A stretch of DNA of 64,000 bases, taken from contig NC_084711.1 in assembly GCF_033807575.1 (NCBI RefSeq), positions 682,001 through 746,000 on the forward strand, written 5' to 3'. Each line of letters starts with the position of its first letter. Positions within the stretch are counted from its first letter, which is position 1. The translations under genes were made by a program, and so were the position numbers. Under the pieces are notes generated by a model, which did not search any database, had not been told where the DNA came from, and saw only the letters and a program-made list of their open reading frames with translations. Below, in pieces: positions 9,701 to 19,500 of this stretch. This DNA comes from Cydia pomonella (taxonomy: Eukaryota > Arthropoda > Insecta > Lepidoptera > Tortricidae).

Positions 9701-12429
9701 TAATAGTTTTTAGCAGTCCTTTGTGCAAATTTGTTAAGCCTTATGCTCTTTGTTTTATATTTACTTTGTTTCCGCACCTTAATTGCAATAAAGTTTAGGA
9801 ACAATGATCAGCGGTGGCAGCATGGTTCCATTTTTATCACATGTCACTATGCCCGTCACTTTCGCGCTTACATACTTGTTAGAACGTAACAGGCATGGTG
9901 ATAAATGATAAAGAGCCGACCATTTTAGCCCTACAGATCCCAGCACCTCCACCATCTTTTAGGAGTTCACAGCAACACTGTTAATGGACCATTCGTGGAC
10001 GTATGCATTTTCAATACAATACATTATGTAGTGTATAGGCGGCCACATTGCTTACGTCATGGTGACGTCCAGTGTTGCCAGGCGTACGATAATTTGGGCT
10101 CCGGTACGATGTACGTTCCAAAGAGCATTATCGTACGAAAAAGTACGCTAATTTCAGCCCTTGGACGATGCCACCCAAAAAGTAAGTAAGTAAATATTCT
10201 TTATTGCACCAACAATTATACATTTTACATACATGTAAAACTACAAATGAAGTCTAGTTTTTGAAGCAAAATATGACACTTTCCTTAGAAATAGGCTACA
10301 ATTAATACCTTTTGGGTGTTCGGCTCCTTGGTTTACGTCAAAAATGTCGGAGTTTACGTATGTACGATAATTTTTTCATCGGTACGATAATTTTGACGAT
10401 CAAATACGATAATTCTCTACCGCTCACGAACCGTTGGAAATACATTATCGTATGATTTTCAGAGGTAAATACAGTACTTTACACATACCTCATCCAAATT
10501 GACAGGCGCGGCCACAAGGTACAGCTTTTCGATAGCAATCAGCCATGGTGCAGAGCGGATCTGTCGCACGGGAACCTGCAGTTGCACCTTGCCGATGAAG
10601 CCTGCTCGGACTTCCACTGGCAGTCCAAGGTGGCGGAGAGCATCTTTCTTTAGGGGGAGGTTCTCGAGTTCTACCTTCCCTGGAGTTTAGAATACACAGT
10701 AAATAATTTATTGACTTAAGGTCAGCCAGGGCAATTGCACCTGTGGGATAATTGCAACTATGGGACAATTGTGTGTGAAGTGAGTGATAATGAGAATTAT
10801 AATGATTGATGAAAGCATGACATGAATACAAGAGGCTAGCTCATTACTTCTTGTATTTTTAGAGTAAATAGTTGCATTGGCCCCATGGTTGCAATTGCCC
10901 TGGGTAACCTAATGTCTTATTTATTACAACTTTTTCTATGACATAATACAGAATACTATATCTAAATAATTGTCTAAGAGGCTACTATTTATTAAAATAT
11001 TACTTGGTCAAGCCATGCTAACATGTTATGTCAATTATTTTCAAGTGGTATAAATTATCAGACAGTGGTAAGTGTCTCCTTAGTTTGCTTATTCAGTTTA
11101 AAATACAAATTTCATAAACATTTCAAATGGACGAAAATAACTTGGTTTTAAAAATAAATTGCAATCATGATTACGGTATGTATTCACATCCACTATCAGC
11201 AGCTATTATTTTGTAGAACAAAACTGCTAATAAAATACTGCATTTGTGCAAATTGACCTTGGTTTATGATATGCATATTTTACGCATTAATTATGTAAAT
11301 AAATGGCAACTATATAGGCTTTTTTAATAAAGTTGATGCATGCATATTAGGGTGCCCCTTATTTTGCAATTGTTTTAATTAGGAATGCATTCCCCCTAAA
11401 TAACAAAACACCCTGAAAAAAATTTAAGACATTCCTATAACAGGAGCCCGTGCTGACTTGCAACTGAAATTCCCATACATATTACAATGGAGACATTTAC
11501 TCAGACAGTAATTTTGTATTTTTTAAATGGTTTTGAGTTTGCATCGAAAGTTTTTTGTTGAATGTTTATTTGGCAGTATTATACAAGGTTGATATGGAAG
11601 ATATAATAAAAAGAAAGAAAAATTTTGGTCTTTTTCATGCATACAAAATTGCATGAAAGTCGGCATGGGTTACAGTTACAGGAACAAGTTAATAAAAGTA
11701 AACCGATTTAGGGGGTATGCAATATTAAGTTCGGAAAATCTTAAAATAAGGGACACCCTACTGTATATTATGTTTGTAACTGCTACTTATTAGTAATAAG
11801 ATTTCTTAAACTCAGCAATCAAATCATAAACATTGGATGACTAATTCCTTAAATGCCTTAAAACTCTATTTTCTGATAAGCATGTAGAGTAAATAATTAA
11901 GTAAATTATATTACAGTAATTTAGTAATTTCTACCTGCATTCAAACTTGGAATTTGTAAGAAATTTCTACAATTGCTATGTCCATATTTTTCTACTAATG
12001 AGTGTGCAATAGTTTTATTTTTCTGAGTACCTACTACAAAATTTAATTTGCGCCTTACAACCTTAACTTACCTTTGGCTGATTTATGCAAGGAATACAAA
12101 TTGAATGCAATATTAAATCAATGGGTACCATTGTCTTCAACTGCCAAATTTTAGAGGTCAACTCAATTACTTAATTCACACACAAATGCCGCAAAAAGTC
12201 ATGATGTGACAGTATTTTAGCAGAAAATCCCGATTTGGCAGCGTAAATAAAGTTAAATAGCATGATTTTACTTGTTTATGAGTATTAATATATCTGTTTG
12301 GTGTCTGAAGATGTAAATAAACATAGACAAACCAGAGAGCAGCGCGACGCTGAGCTGGTCTGTGTTGAGATTCTCCACATACTTCCCCAAGTAATTGTTC
12401 AAGACCCAAGCCACCAGCCCCTCCAACAT
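556..12429 (-). CDS. Vps13D: VPS13D orthologue, N-terminal ten exons (partial gene)
   Basis: Bridge-like lipid-transfer protein of the VPS13 family; VPS13D is known to act at ER contacts with mitochondria and peroxisomes and to be needed for mitochondrial clearance. Exons in transcript order: 12429-12333, 10679-10489, 7218-7033, 6532-6278, 5841-5674, 5403-5250, 3435-3254, 2826-2477, 1706-1422, 727-556. They sum to 2040 nt (680 codons) and every junction keeps phase. The protein starts MLEGLVAWVLNNYLGKYVEN, nearly the animal VPS13D start, followed by chorein-type blocks (KVELENLPLKKDAL, VEVRAGFIGKVQLQ, DVHIRYED, LQRLAVYWDV) and further blocks colinear with VPS13D (WFPQWWGWY, KRDTVFGKFEF). These favour VPS13D over VPS13A/B/C. 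An in-frame ATG ten codons upstream exists, but the family N-terminus supports 12429. The other several thousand residues lie beyond the left edge. Confidence 0.93.
848..1380 (-). pseudogene. Decayed tandem copies of VPS13D exon 9 and its flank
   Basis: Two units, about 848-1025 and 1125-1380, plus a short exon-end fragment at about 1078-1105. Each repeats the exon 9 block, on the plus strand CATTCAGCCCAAAAGGCC-like, then its neighbour with the CTGTCTGCCCACA-like stretch and the ACACTCC end. The copies carry indels and stop codons and their donor sites are lost. The intron flanks of the two units also match each other, showing duplication of exon plus flank. Confidence 0.75.
1422..1706 (-). 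CDS. Vps13D: VPS13D exon 9
   Basis: Acceptor CGCAG|GGAGCC, donor AA|GTAAGT, 285 nt, phase 2 to phase 2. Encodes VGLELQFSAVAVGLESR, LHVSLGGVSLRERITPGSLF and PLFQLLYEKRPFG, colinear with the vertebrate VPS13D region around LSVRLGGLFLRDLATEG. Decayed tandem copies lie just downstream at about 848-1380. Confidence 0.9.
1935..2345 (+). mobile_element. 3' end of a LINE, 5'-truncated (VPS13D intron 8)
   Basis: Translates in pieces to a C-terminal CPQCSRTFASKIGYISHLRAH, a C2H2-like finger typical of the end of some insect non-LTR retrotransposon polyproteins, with stops before and after. It ends in a short ATGATGATGATG run at about 2329-2342. Inserted antisense to VPS13D. The rest of intron 8 (1710-1930, 2346-2476) shows nothing else. 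Confidence 0.55.
2477..2826 (-). CDS. Vps13D: VPS13D exon 8 (WFPQWWGWY motif, Ala/Pro-rich linker)
   Basis: Acceptor GACAG|ATT, donor AA|GTGAGG, 350 nt, phase 0 to phase 2. Contains QWFPQWWGWYS (vertebrate SWFPGWGGWY), an Ala/Pro/Gly linker of very high GC content, then EEEILDVIADSLENNTML and KRDTVFGKFEFVLNKGCLN. Open frames on the opposite strand here are shadows of the GC-rich linker. Confidence 0.92.
2827..3253. other. VPS13D intron 7, nothing recognised
   Basis: AT-rich intron sequence with no repeat, RNA gene or exon I can support. The 60-codon frame inside it has no family resemblance. Confidence 0.6.
3254..3435 (-). CDS. Vps13D: VPS13D exon 7, acceptor flanked by a minisatellite
   Basis: 182 nt, phase 1 to phase 0, donor GAG|GTAAAA. 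Encodes PTWGSCLAQARAARQYVEI, matching the vertebrate CTWDFMLHRARDAVSY-type block, then a Lys-rich tail ending LLKPLRE. Its acceptor TTCTTTCAG|GG lies exactly where the 47-bp tandem array at 3438-4640 begins, so its pyrimidine tract is part of the last repeat unit. Confidence 0.85.
3438..4640. repeat. 47-bp minisatellite, about 25 copies, abutting a splice acceptor
   Basis: Contiguous units of 47 bases (the g at 3438 recurs at 3485, and so on), with few variants: GAAAGAAG/GGAAGAAG, TTCTTATAT/TTCATATAT and one GAGATAG. On the VPS13D sense strand each unit contains CTTAAC and later ATCTTCTTTC, followed by AA where the true exon 7 acceptor has AG. There are no spacers, so it is not a CRISPR-like array. 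4641-4900 beyond it holds nothing recognised. Confidence 0.95.
4903..5170 (+). repeat. Interspersed lepidopteran repeat (GGTTCCGTACC...CTTGGCCGGTTTT)
   Basis: Begins AGGGTTCCGTACC, contains ACTTCGCTGTCCGTCCGTCTG and ends GCACTTGGCCGGTTTTTT. The same family occurs inverted at 37112-37405 and as a diverged copy at 8455-8890, which supports a mobile origin. I cannot assign a class. Confidence 0.8.
5250..5403 (-). CDS. Vps13D: VPS13D exon 6
   Basis: Acceptor TATGCAG|AGG, donor T|GTGAGT, 154 nt, ends in phase 1. Encodes RQYSEAVGCSLGLERVARL and a GC-rich Arg/Ala stretch ending WWLYALRCHYPEHT, matching the WWYFAL motif of VPS13D. Confidence 0.87.
5674..5841 (-). CDS. Vps13D: VPS13D exon 5
   Basis: Acceptor ATCTAG|GAA, donor CAG|GTAGCA, 168 nt, phase 0. 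Encodes QWLLAPATATARVR, then PLRSRTRPRLTAHLTLDTVL and LNLTQ, colinear with the PLRSRHSPRIDCDIQL region of vertebrate VPS13D. Confidence 0.88.
6086..6127 (-). pseudogene. Stray fragment of VPS13D exon 4 inside intron 4
   Basis: About 40 bases around GTAATGTGAAGCCCCGCTTCCAGCC closely match exon 4 at about 6386-6427. No splice sites or open frame remain. Intron 4 (5842-6277) otherwise shows nothing recognised. Confidence 0.6.
6278..6532 (-). CDS. Vps13D: VPS13D exon 4
   Basis: Acceptor GCAG|TTGAAG, donor ACG|GTACGT, 255 nt, phase 0. Encodes LKLHDVHIRYEDAV, AFACGLTAAALSAES and LLELQRLAVYWDV, the most conserved VPS13 N-terminal motifs. The frame stays open past the donor to 6149, but GTACGT and the agreement of phase with exon 5 favour the shorter exon. 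Confidence 0.92.
6594..6892. repeat. Foldback element rich in ACCGGTT (VPS13D intron 3)
   Basis: Starts near GGCTCGGAACCGGTTTATAA and ends near TTTTACCGGTTTCCGAACC. Several ACCGGTT or AAACCGG blocks lie between the two ends, so it can fold on itself. A related patch with GTACCGGGAAATCCCGG lies at 36050-36115. Confidence 0.6.
7033..7218 (-). CDS. Vps13D: VPS13D exon 3
   Basis: Acceptor TTGTGCAG|TGG, donor CAG|GTACGT, 186 nt, phase 0 at both ends. Encodes a charged helical stretch (HERKVALLDALEAQWRAAQE) and ends GFLANIVENLQ, matching the VPS13 block that ends in IVENIELK-type sequence. Confidence 0.92.
7566..7872 (+). repeat. Interspersed repeat, ACTACGTCGGTGGCAAACAAG family
   Basis: Starts in a T run, then ACTACGTCGGTGGCAAAC, GGCCCGCCTGATGGTAAGCA and CCTGCAACTCCAGAGGAGTT, ending near CTGTGCCCTACCACA. 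Other copies: 17165-17300 (inverted) and 34075-34230 (direct, shortened). Confidence 0.8.
7888..8165 (+). mobile_element. tRNA-derived SINE, full-length-looking copy
   Basis: A-box-like TGGCCTAGTGGGTAG and B-box GGTTCAAATCC sit at tRNA spacing in the 5' part. A body with CATGGATATTTGTTCC and CAACACAAGCCTTATTGAGC follows, then an ATTTATTTATTT tail. Relatives are at 15546-15700, 19630-19965, 36679-36932 and, inverted, 62165-62410. Confidence 0.88.
8455..8890 (-). repeat. Diverged copy of the GGTTCCGTACC repeat
   Basis: Starts AAAACCGGCCAAGAGCATGTC and ends with GGACAGACAGACAGACGGACA and GGGTTCCTAGTTAACTATGG, the reversed layout of the 4903 element with much divergence. Confidence 0.6.
9530..9795 (-). 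mobile_element. C-terminal scrap of a CR1/jockey-like reverse transcriptase
   Basis: Read on the minus strand it gives YNEISLLREENKCNINEFKK followed by a basic tail, resembling the last residues of LINE ORF2 proteins such as the one at 23802. It is short, with stops upstream, so the call is tentative. 8891-9529 and 9796-10069 show nothing else. Confidence 0.4.
10070..10470 (-). repeat. MITE of the CAGTGTTGCCAGG family, interrupted
   Basis: Begins CAGTGTTGCCAGGCGTACGA and shares ordered blocks with the reverse of 30716-31195: the pair TCCAAAGAGCATTATCGTAC, then TTTTGAAGCAAAATATGACA and TTTTGGGTGTTCGGCTCCTT. A foreign segment at about 10180-10257 (AAGTAAATATTCTTTATTGC) interrupts it and looks like the tail of a LINE. 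Confidence 0.65.
10489..10679 (-). CDS. Vps13D: VPS13D exon 2 (chorein domain)
   Basis: Acceptor CTCCAG|GG, donor GAG|GTATGT, 191 nt, ends in phase 0. Encodes GKVELENLPLKKDAL, VEVRAGFIGKVQLQV and PWLIAIEKLYLVAAP, the conserved chorein_N stretch forming the start of the lipid groove. Confidence 0.93.
10727..10907. repeat. Small foldback element (VPS13D intron 1)
   Basis: GGGCAATTGCACCTGTGGG near the left end pairs with CCCATGGTTGCAATTGCCC near the right end. 10908-11348 and 11761-12332 of this intron hold only AT-rich DNA with nothing recognised. Confidence 0.6.
11349..11760. mobile_element. MITE with AGGGTG(C)CCCTTATTTT ends
   Basis: Left end AGGGTGCCCCTTATTTTGCA and right end CTTAAAATAAGGGACACCCT are near-perfect inverted repeats about 410 bases apart. 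No coding frame lies inside. Confidence 0.75.
12333..12429 (-). CDS. Vps13D: VPS13D exon 1 (start codon, chorein N-terminus)
   Basis: Encodes residues 1-32 plus one base. The start MLEGLVAWVLNNYLGKYVEN is the signature VPS13D N-terminus and is followed by LNTDQLSVALLS. The donor follows as G|GTTTGT. The ATG reads from 12429 to 12427 on the minus strand. Confidence 0.93.
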
Positions 12430-13264
12430 CGTGCATGATCGCTCCGACCCCCTTTGCACTGCACTCCTGCTCTCAGGTCACTTTCTATCCCAAAATCACT
12501 GATACAATTCAATAAAATACACTTCGAGTCCTATAAGCTGTTCTTAACATCGCGCTTTTACACATCTAGCGTATTTGCTAATTGCGCAATTGAGCCACAC
12601 TTTCGGCGTGTATGGTTTAAATTTATCTATGTTTTCATATATTTTTATGGAATCCTATTGAAAAAAATTGACAGCACGGGAAGAATGACTTAACTTGACA
12701 GCTGTTCAACTTGACATTTGAACTTGCGTTCAAAAATGTATCTACTTAGAAAAAACCGAACCACCGAAATCTAAATTATGACGTTAAAAATAACACTCGC
12801 ACAGTTTGTGCTACCAAAATTGTTATCCGCAAATGGCATGCTATATACAATCACTGGATTATTTCATTTTCTAACAATGTATGTTAGAAAGAGATACAGA
12901 TGGTGATTAAAAAGGGTCTATCCGGAACACTGAAGTTTGCAAATTGTGAGCATCTATCTCTTTTACTCTAATTAAGGCGTCGTTAGATATACTTACTTTA
13001 CTATTTGTGACTCTTTGATGGTGCCCGCAAAGTTTGTCCCCAAAAATTTATCATTTATTTAATTAGGTGTTTCTGAACGAAAACACGTTCCGTTGGGATC
13101 TTGTTGAGTTTTTCCCGTTTTTCCACGATGACATCATGTTTTGACAGCTGATTGCCATCAACAGTCGTGAAATGAAACGTTCGTAAAAGGAATAGGAATT
13201 TTTAGGATTCCAGTATTATTTTAGGTTTTGTTTAACTTAAATCATTACACAAATCTAAATAAAT
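12430..13264. promoter_or_regulatory. Putative bidirectional promoter of VPS13D and TMEM65
   Basis: The two divergent start codons are 835 bp apart and no repeat with recognisable ends lies between them. No TATA box stands at an obvious distance from either start. Transcription starts cannot be seen, so the 5' UTRs are unplaced. Confidence 0.55.
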
Positions 13265-13586
13265 ATGACGGCAGTTCACGTTATAAGAAGGTTTAGTGTT
13301 CCATTAGCTAACATGTGTTGTCATAAAAAGACGACAAAATTGCAAGTGCGATATAGTGCTACTTTAGGATTAACTGCGAAGAGATTTGCGCCAGTGCTTA
13401 TAAAAGCTCGCCACCTGGGGCTAGGTCCTACGTCGAAGGATTTTGAGGAGCCCACACAAATAACAGGACCTATAACGAAACTACATGCGGCTGAACTCGT
13501 TCTACACTTAAAAGCTGATGAGAGGAAATTGTTGTTCACGGCGCTACAGGAATACGAATCTAATAGAATTAAAGAGGAGTTCGAAG
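13265..13586 (+). CDS. Tmem65: TMEM65 exon 1 (start, presequence, helical domain)
   Basis: Start ATG at 13265; basic, acid-free first 60 residues fit a mitochondrial presequence. The end (LHAAELVLHLKADERKLLFT, ALQEYESNRIKEEFE) matches human FIYSLHSSERSCLLKELHRFE. Donor G|GTAAGA in phase 1. Confidence 0.92.
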
Positions 13587-16500
13587 GTAAGACTGATTGT
13601 GGTTATAATATATTAGACAATGTGTGACAATGTAAATGATATCTCTTCAGAAGGCTAAAAAATAATATATGTATTCAGATAAATTGGCAGGGCAGAGATG
13701 GAGGACAAAGCTAGGCAGACCCAGCAAAGTGCCCTCACTCGGCGATGTAGATCCCACAGGCACCTACTGTCCGGTTCCCGAGGACTGGCTCAAGAAAAAG
13801 TATGGTAAATAAACTCTTTAACCATAGAACTAACCAGTTCATTCTGGTTTTTACCAATCATTGACATTGTTTATCTTACACCATGCTTACTGATTATGCT
13901 TATAAGCTGTTATTTTTGCATCTTATAGTAATTCAAATGTAATTTTACATTGATGTTAATCAAAGGTTGTTCTTTTTATTATGCTTTCAATTTGGATCCA
14001 CCTATTGGGTATGTTATTATTTTTATGGTCTCTCCTGTAATATTTATATAATGATCTAGGGCATTTTTTTTTATATAGATAATGGGTTTACACAAAAAAG
14101 ATTAATTTTCCCTTTTTCCTCTCATACATTGTCCAGTCAAGTGCAAAAATATGTATCGAAAGAATCGTCTCATAAATATGGTACTACACTCTTATTACAC
14201 TGGAATAAGATGCTATGGGACATATTTTTGAGTAAGATGTGTACACCCATATTTTTACACTTGACTGGTTACATGTCCTTTGTCAATTACTTATGGAAAT
14301 AAAGAACTTACTTTTTTCACTATTTATTATTAAATAATAATAATAATATATCACTAGCTCAGTATTCCAAAATGTTTTGTATTAAGGGAATAAAATACCA
14401 ATTGGGGATAAGATACTCACTTCTAAATATCATCTTTTTTTTCTTTCTTCCTAGCGTTGTCCCGGCATATTGCCACGGCTCAAGGGAGCCTGGGGTCCGC
14501 TTTGACAACTAATCCCAAGATTTGGCATAGGCACTAGTTTTTACGAAAACGACTGCCATCTGACCTTCCAACCCAGAGGGTAAAACTAGGCCTTGTTGGG
14601 ATTAGTCCGGTTTCCTCACGATGTTTTTCTTCACCGAAAAGCGACTGGTAAATATCAAATAACATTTCGTACATAAGTTCCGAAAAATTCATTGGTACGA
14701 GCCGGGGTTTGAACCCGCGACCTCCGGATTGCAAGTCGCACGCTCTTACCGCTAGGCCACCAGCGCCTCACTTCTACTTCTAAATATCATCAATAAAATT
14801 AATTATTATTTGTTTACATTTCAGCGGCCACAGTACCCAAGCCTACAACAAGGGAGCTAGTCCACTGTAAGTGATCATTATACTGTATTGAAAATACAAT
14901 TTGTTTTCTATTACTATTATCATTTATAATAATTCTTTGAAACACTTTCACATCATTCCTGCCTTTGATTTTACATGGGTTTGTATGTCTGTTTCTTTAA
15001 TTGGATACCATTTAGCTTCAACAGGTTGAAAGATAATATGAAATTATAATATAAATTATATTAACCTACAATTATAAAATGTCCTGAAATATAGGTACAT
15101 ATAAGTCATCATCAAAAATCAATACTTAATAAATTCTTCACAACGTCAAATAGATAATCAAATAAAAACAAATTATGGGAAAAAGGTCAATATAGCTACT
15201 TATATCTAGGTATCTCGTTTTGTAGTCAGCCGATGCAGTGTTATATCGCTCATTATTCAAGCTATCTTGGGGCATGACTACTTTAATCAGTAGCATTTGG
15301 TTGTTCACCTTGTTAGTGTATTATTTTTGTTAGACAGGGTGAATTCTGTATGCACTATTATCTATTCTAAGGAAGAGGGTGCTTGAAAGGATGCAAAACA
15401 GATATTCATAGATGTAGGTTACTTTTTAATTTATGAATAAGTACTTTTAACTGTTTTAAGGGTCCCCAGCAGCTCGGTTCTCCATACAAGAATAGTTACA
15501 CACTCATTGTAAAACGACTAGCTAGATTGCTTTGAAACTTTGTACTTCATAGCATGGATATTTGTTCCTGAGACATGGGTGTTTTCTTATATATTATATA
15601 TATGGTTGTCTAAGTACCCTCAACACAAGCCTTATTGAGCTTACTGTGGGACTTAGTCAATTTGTGTACTAATGTCCATTAATATCTATTTATTTATTAT
15701 TATTATTACTTACAATAGGATAAGGTATATCTAGTCCTGTAATTAGTTTATGTAGCTTCAGATACCATTTTTTTCATCTTTTGCTTTATTTCGTTCGTTT
15801 TATAAACTTGAGCTATATAAACTAATTACAGGACTAGATATACCTCATGCCATTGTATGTGCAAAGTTTCATTACAGTCCAACCCATAGTTTTAAAATGA
15901 GAACGAAGCTCCGTTTGTATGATATTCGGCCGAGCTTACTGGGGACTCTGAAGTTATGAATCTATGTAACGCTTTGTTGTAATCTGTAATGTTATATAAC
16001 TTGATTCAATAAATAAATAAATTATGTGATGATCGTACTAGATATCATTGTTAATCCGTAATAGAAGTAGAAAACAAAGACTAAACAGTTCGTTCAGTTC
16101 TGATAAAGCACACATTAGGGCTCTTTCCTACTGCACGTCCCTTTTTTGCGGGCACGGTTTTCTGCAGGATCCCGTTTTAGCAGTATACGTGCAGTATGCC
16201 GCAAACAGAATGCTCGTGTGAACGTTACCATATACTACTAGAACGGGATACTGCAGAAAACCGAGATGATGATGATGGTATCTTGTTATCCCTCATCATA
16301 GGGCTCTCAGAAGGGATTTCCGTTTTCCACGGTCCAGCGCGCCCCCCAACTCTGCCCAGCCGAGACCAATTGATGCAGCCTCCTTTTCCACTATGCGCCT
16401 CCAGGTGGCATGTAGGCGACCTTGCTCCCTTTTTTCGGGGATTTTCCAAGTCAGCCCTTGCTTGGATAGGTAGTTGTTTGGCCTCGTAAAGCATGTCCTA

Positions 16501-19500
16501 TCCAGCGCCCTTTCCGCAGAAGTATCTCCTTCAGGAAACGTATCCGCAAAAAACGGGATGTTCAGTGGAAAAGAGCCCTTACAGAACATAAGATTTTCGT
16601 ACTTAAATAAAACGTGGAGAAAGGGGCACTATGGGTTCAGCAATGTGTGCAATAGTGAAAGGCCTACATAACTCAGCATTGCTTATATCATACATATTAT
16701 TTAGTTTATAATTTATAACCTAATTATGTTATTTTTGTTTACAGTATCATTAGCAAATTCAGTGCCATTCATCGGTTTCGGCTTCTTGGATAACTTCGTA
16801 ATGATAGTTGCGGTAAGTATTATCGTTTATACTTATCTAATTACATACTTCACTGGCTCAGTGACCCAAAAATCTTGGCCTTTGCCTCTGACACAAGAAC
16901 GCCACTGTACTCTTTTCTGCGCTTCACGCCGATTTCGTTTGCATAGTCAATATTCTTCTTCTTCCGGCCTTGTCCCATTTCTAATTGGGGTCGGCTCTCC
17001 TAATCCTCCTTCTCCAGAGATATCGTTTCTGGGTCGTCGCTGGGTCTAAATTGTTATTGGAGAGGTCTTTTTTAAGTACATCCAGGTAGGAAGGGGTCGG
17101 CCACGAGGATTTGGTCCCGATATGAGGCTTAGTGCACTTTTTGTAGTGTTGTTTTTATAGTCAATATCAACGAGGGTGGGAGGGGGTTAGGGTCGGCAAC
17201 GCGCATGTAACTCCTCTGGAGTTGCAGGCGTACATAGGCTACGGATACTGCTTACCATCAGGCAGGCCGTATGCTTGTTTACCACCAACGTAGAAAAAAA
17301 AAAATGTTGACCTTTAGCTGCCTAAATTCAATTTTAATTTGTCAAAATAAAGATTTATACTTTGGCCCACCCACTTTGTCACTAGAACAAAGTGCGAAAT
17401 TCAAATTTTCTATGGAAATTCAAAGTTGCCGCCTTTTCCTACTGACAAAGTGGGTGTGCCAGAGTATAAATTAGGATGAAATGGGAAACCTTTGTCTGGG
17501 TCTTTGGGTGGCTAGAGGTTAAAAAATAACAGCAACACCAGCTTTATAAGAAACATCTCAGTTTGCAGTTGGTCAAACTATCTGCACTCCTTTTTAATGT
17601 AGTCTGTATTAAAAAACATATGAAGTATGATTTCCATCAATACCTGGAATAAGATAATATTTGTAGTTAATTATTATATAGATTTAACCCTGTCCTGTGT
17701 CCTAAGCATGTCTTTGATGTTGCCTATACCTCAGTTACGAATGAGTCCTTTCATGTTCCCATTTGTTGTGTTCATTTCATAGTAAATGTAGTAAAACCAC
17801 ATGCTTACTCATTCATTGCCTAATTGGCATTACGACATTCCACTTGTACTACTACGAGTGTTGTGTCATTCACACTTGTGTGACTCACAGACCTAATATA
17901 GCCAGTATTGACAAACATAACATGCAAAAGGGTGCTGTTTATAATTTGAATTAAGAGCAATTCCTAGCTGAGCAACTTTTCAAATCTCGAATTTTTGAAG
18001 CTATGTTTCTGTCGCGCTGCGGTGGGCGGGAGCGGGAGCTATCTAAGTGTGAGTGCGCGCACACAGACGCGAGCGCCGTTCGTTCCGTCGACATCGCCCG
18101 CGAGCCGGACGGAATTTATCCTGGGCCCTTATTCGACATGCTAAAAGTGACGTTTCGTGTTGATTTCCATTTGATGTGAGAAATATTGTGACTTGTCGAA
18201 TTGCTATTATCACCACCTGTCAGTGAACAATATCCACACTAGAGGCGGGGCGTTGTACCGGAATAGTTTTTGGAACAGGTTATTTGTAATAGACTACTTT
18301 TAGCTTGTCGAGTATTTAAAAGTACGAACTTTGATTTCTGAAATAAAACAAATATGAAACTTTCATCACCTCGTACCTCCATTCTTACCGTTACTTTAAG
18401 CAAAACAAAATTTTGTTAACAGACGGTCGTCTGGGCGTCTGTTGTATCTAAAAATAGTGTAATAATATATAATAAAAATATGTCAATGGATTCATAGCCT
18501 TCACTCAAAACGTCATAATATTTCCGACCCCTACCGAAATAATAAGTCGATATTTGCATAAATAATCCTTATTTGTAAGACGCCTAAGCACGGCAAATAC
18601 GTAAACTGCCTATTGGGGGTCATACTCGTAAAACTGGTATTTTAGACGTACTTTTGGTACGAGTAACAGAGACGTACTTTTGGTACGCAGTCCCAGCTCT
18701 AGTCAGGATTCTAGTTGTCAAATATAAGCGTGTCGAATACGTATTAGTTAACTGTCAAATGAAATTAGATCAACGGTAGACTTTTTTGTCGATGGGTATG
18801 GCTGCCATGTTTGGATTTATGACATTTAAAAGGGGATCCTAAGGCAGAGAGCAGTTTTTTCTGTACGATTTTGATTCTTCTACTGGACGCAAGATGGAGT
18901 TAGCTGCCAAATTCCGATCAGGCTGACGCAACTAGGAAGAAAAAAGTTTTGTATGGAATTTGTTTCGCAAATCATTGCCAACGAAGATTAAGAAAATGTC
19001 AGTGCTATTTATTCTGTCAAGTTTACATCAAGTCTACTGTCAGCCTAATTGCTTTGTTTGTTTTGAAGGCTTCAATGTTTTGTTCGGGTATTTCGTGTAA
19101 TTTCTTTATTATTTGGTGAAAAAATCGAAAATAGTCAACCGTGATCACAGTAAAGAGCGAGTTTGTTACAATGCCAGCGAGAAAACGGTTTACTAAGTGT
19201 GAAATATGTGGCAAGCGAGCCACTCGAGAAAATCACGAAAAAAGGGATTTTATGGCGAAATTTCCCTTGAATGAAGACTGGTAAGTATTGCTTTAGATAC
19301 TTTTGACCTTATTTTGGGTCAGCAGGCTATAAACACATCGAAAATTAGATATTTTACATTATTTTTCGTTGTGAACTAGGGATGTACTATAACTATCGAT
19401 AACTGTAGTTTTATTTGTATATCAGTGTAAATAATTAAATTAAATATGTGAAATTTCCTTAGAACTAGCATGCAATATGACCATAATTAATTCGTCGAAG

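Noticed and set aside
556..12429. Assignment to VPS13A, VPS13B or VPS13C
   Set aside because: The start MLEGLVAWVLNNYLGKYVEN and the WFP..WGWY block are those of VPS13D; the other paralogues begin differently.
14690..14768. Genuine tRNA gene
   Set aside because: A and B boxes are present but the stem pairs are poor and the sequence runs into a repeated SINE body seen elsewhere in the window.
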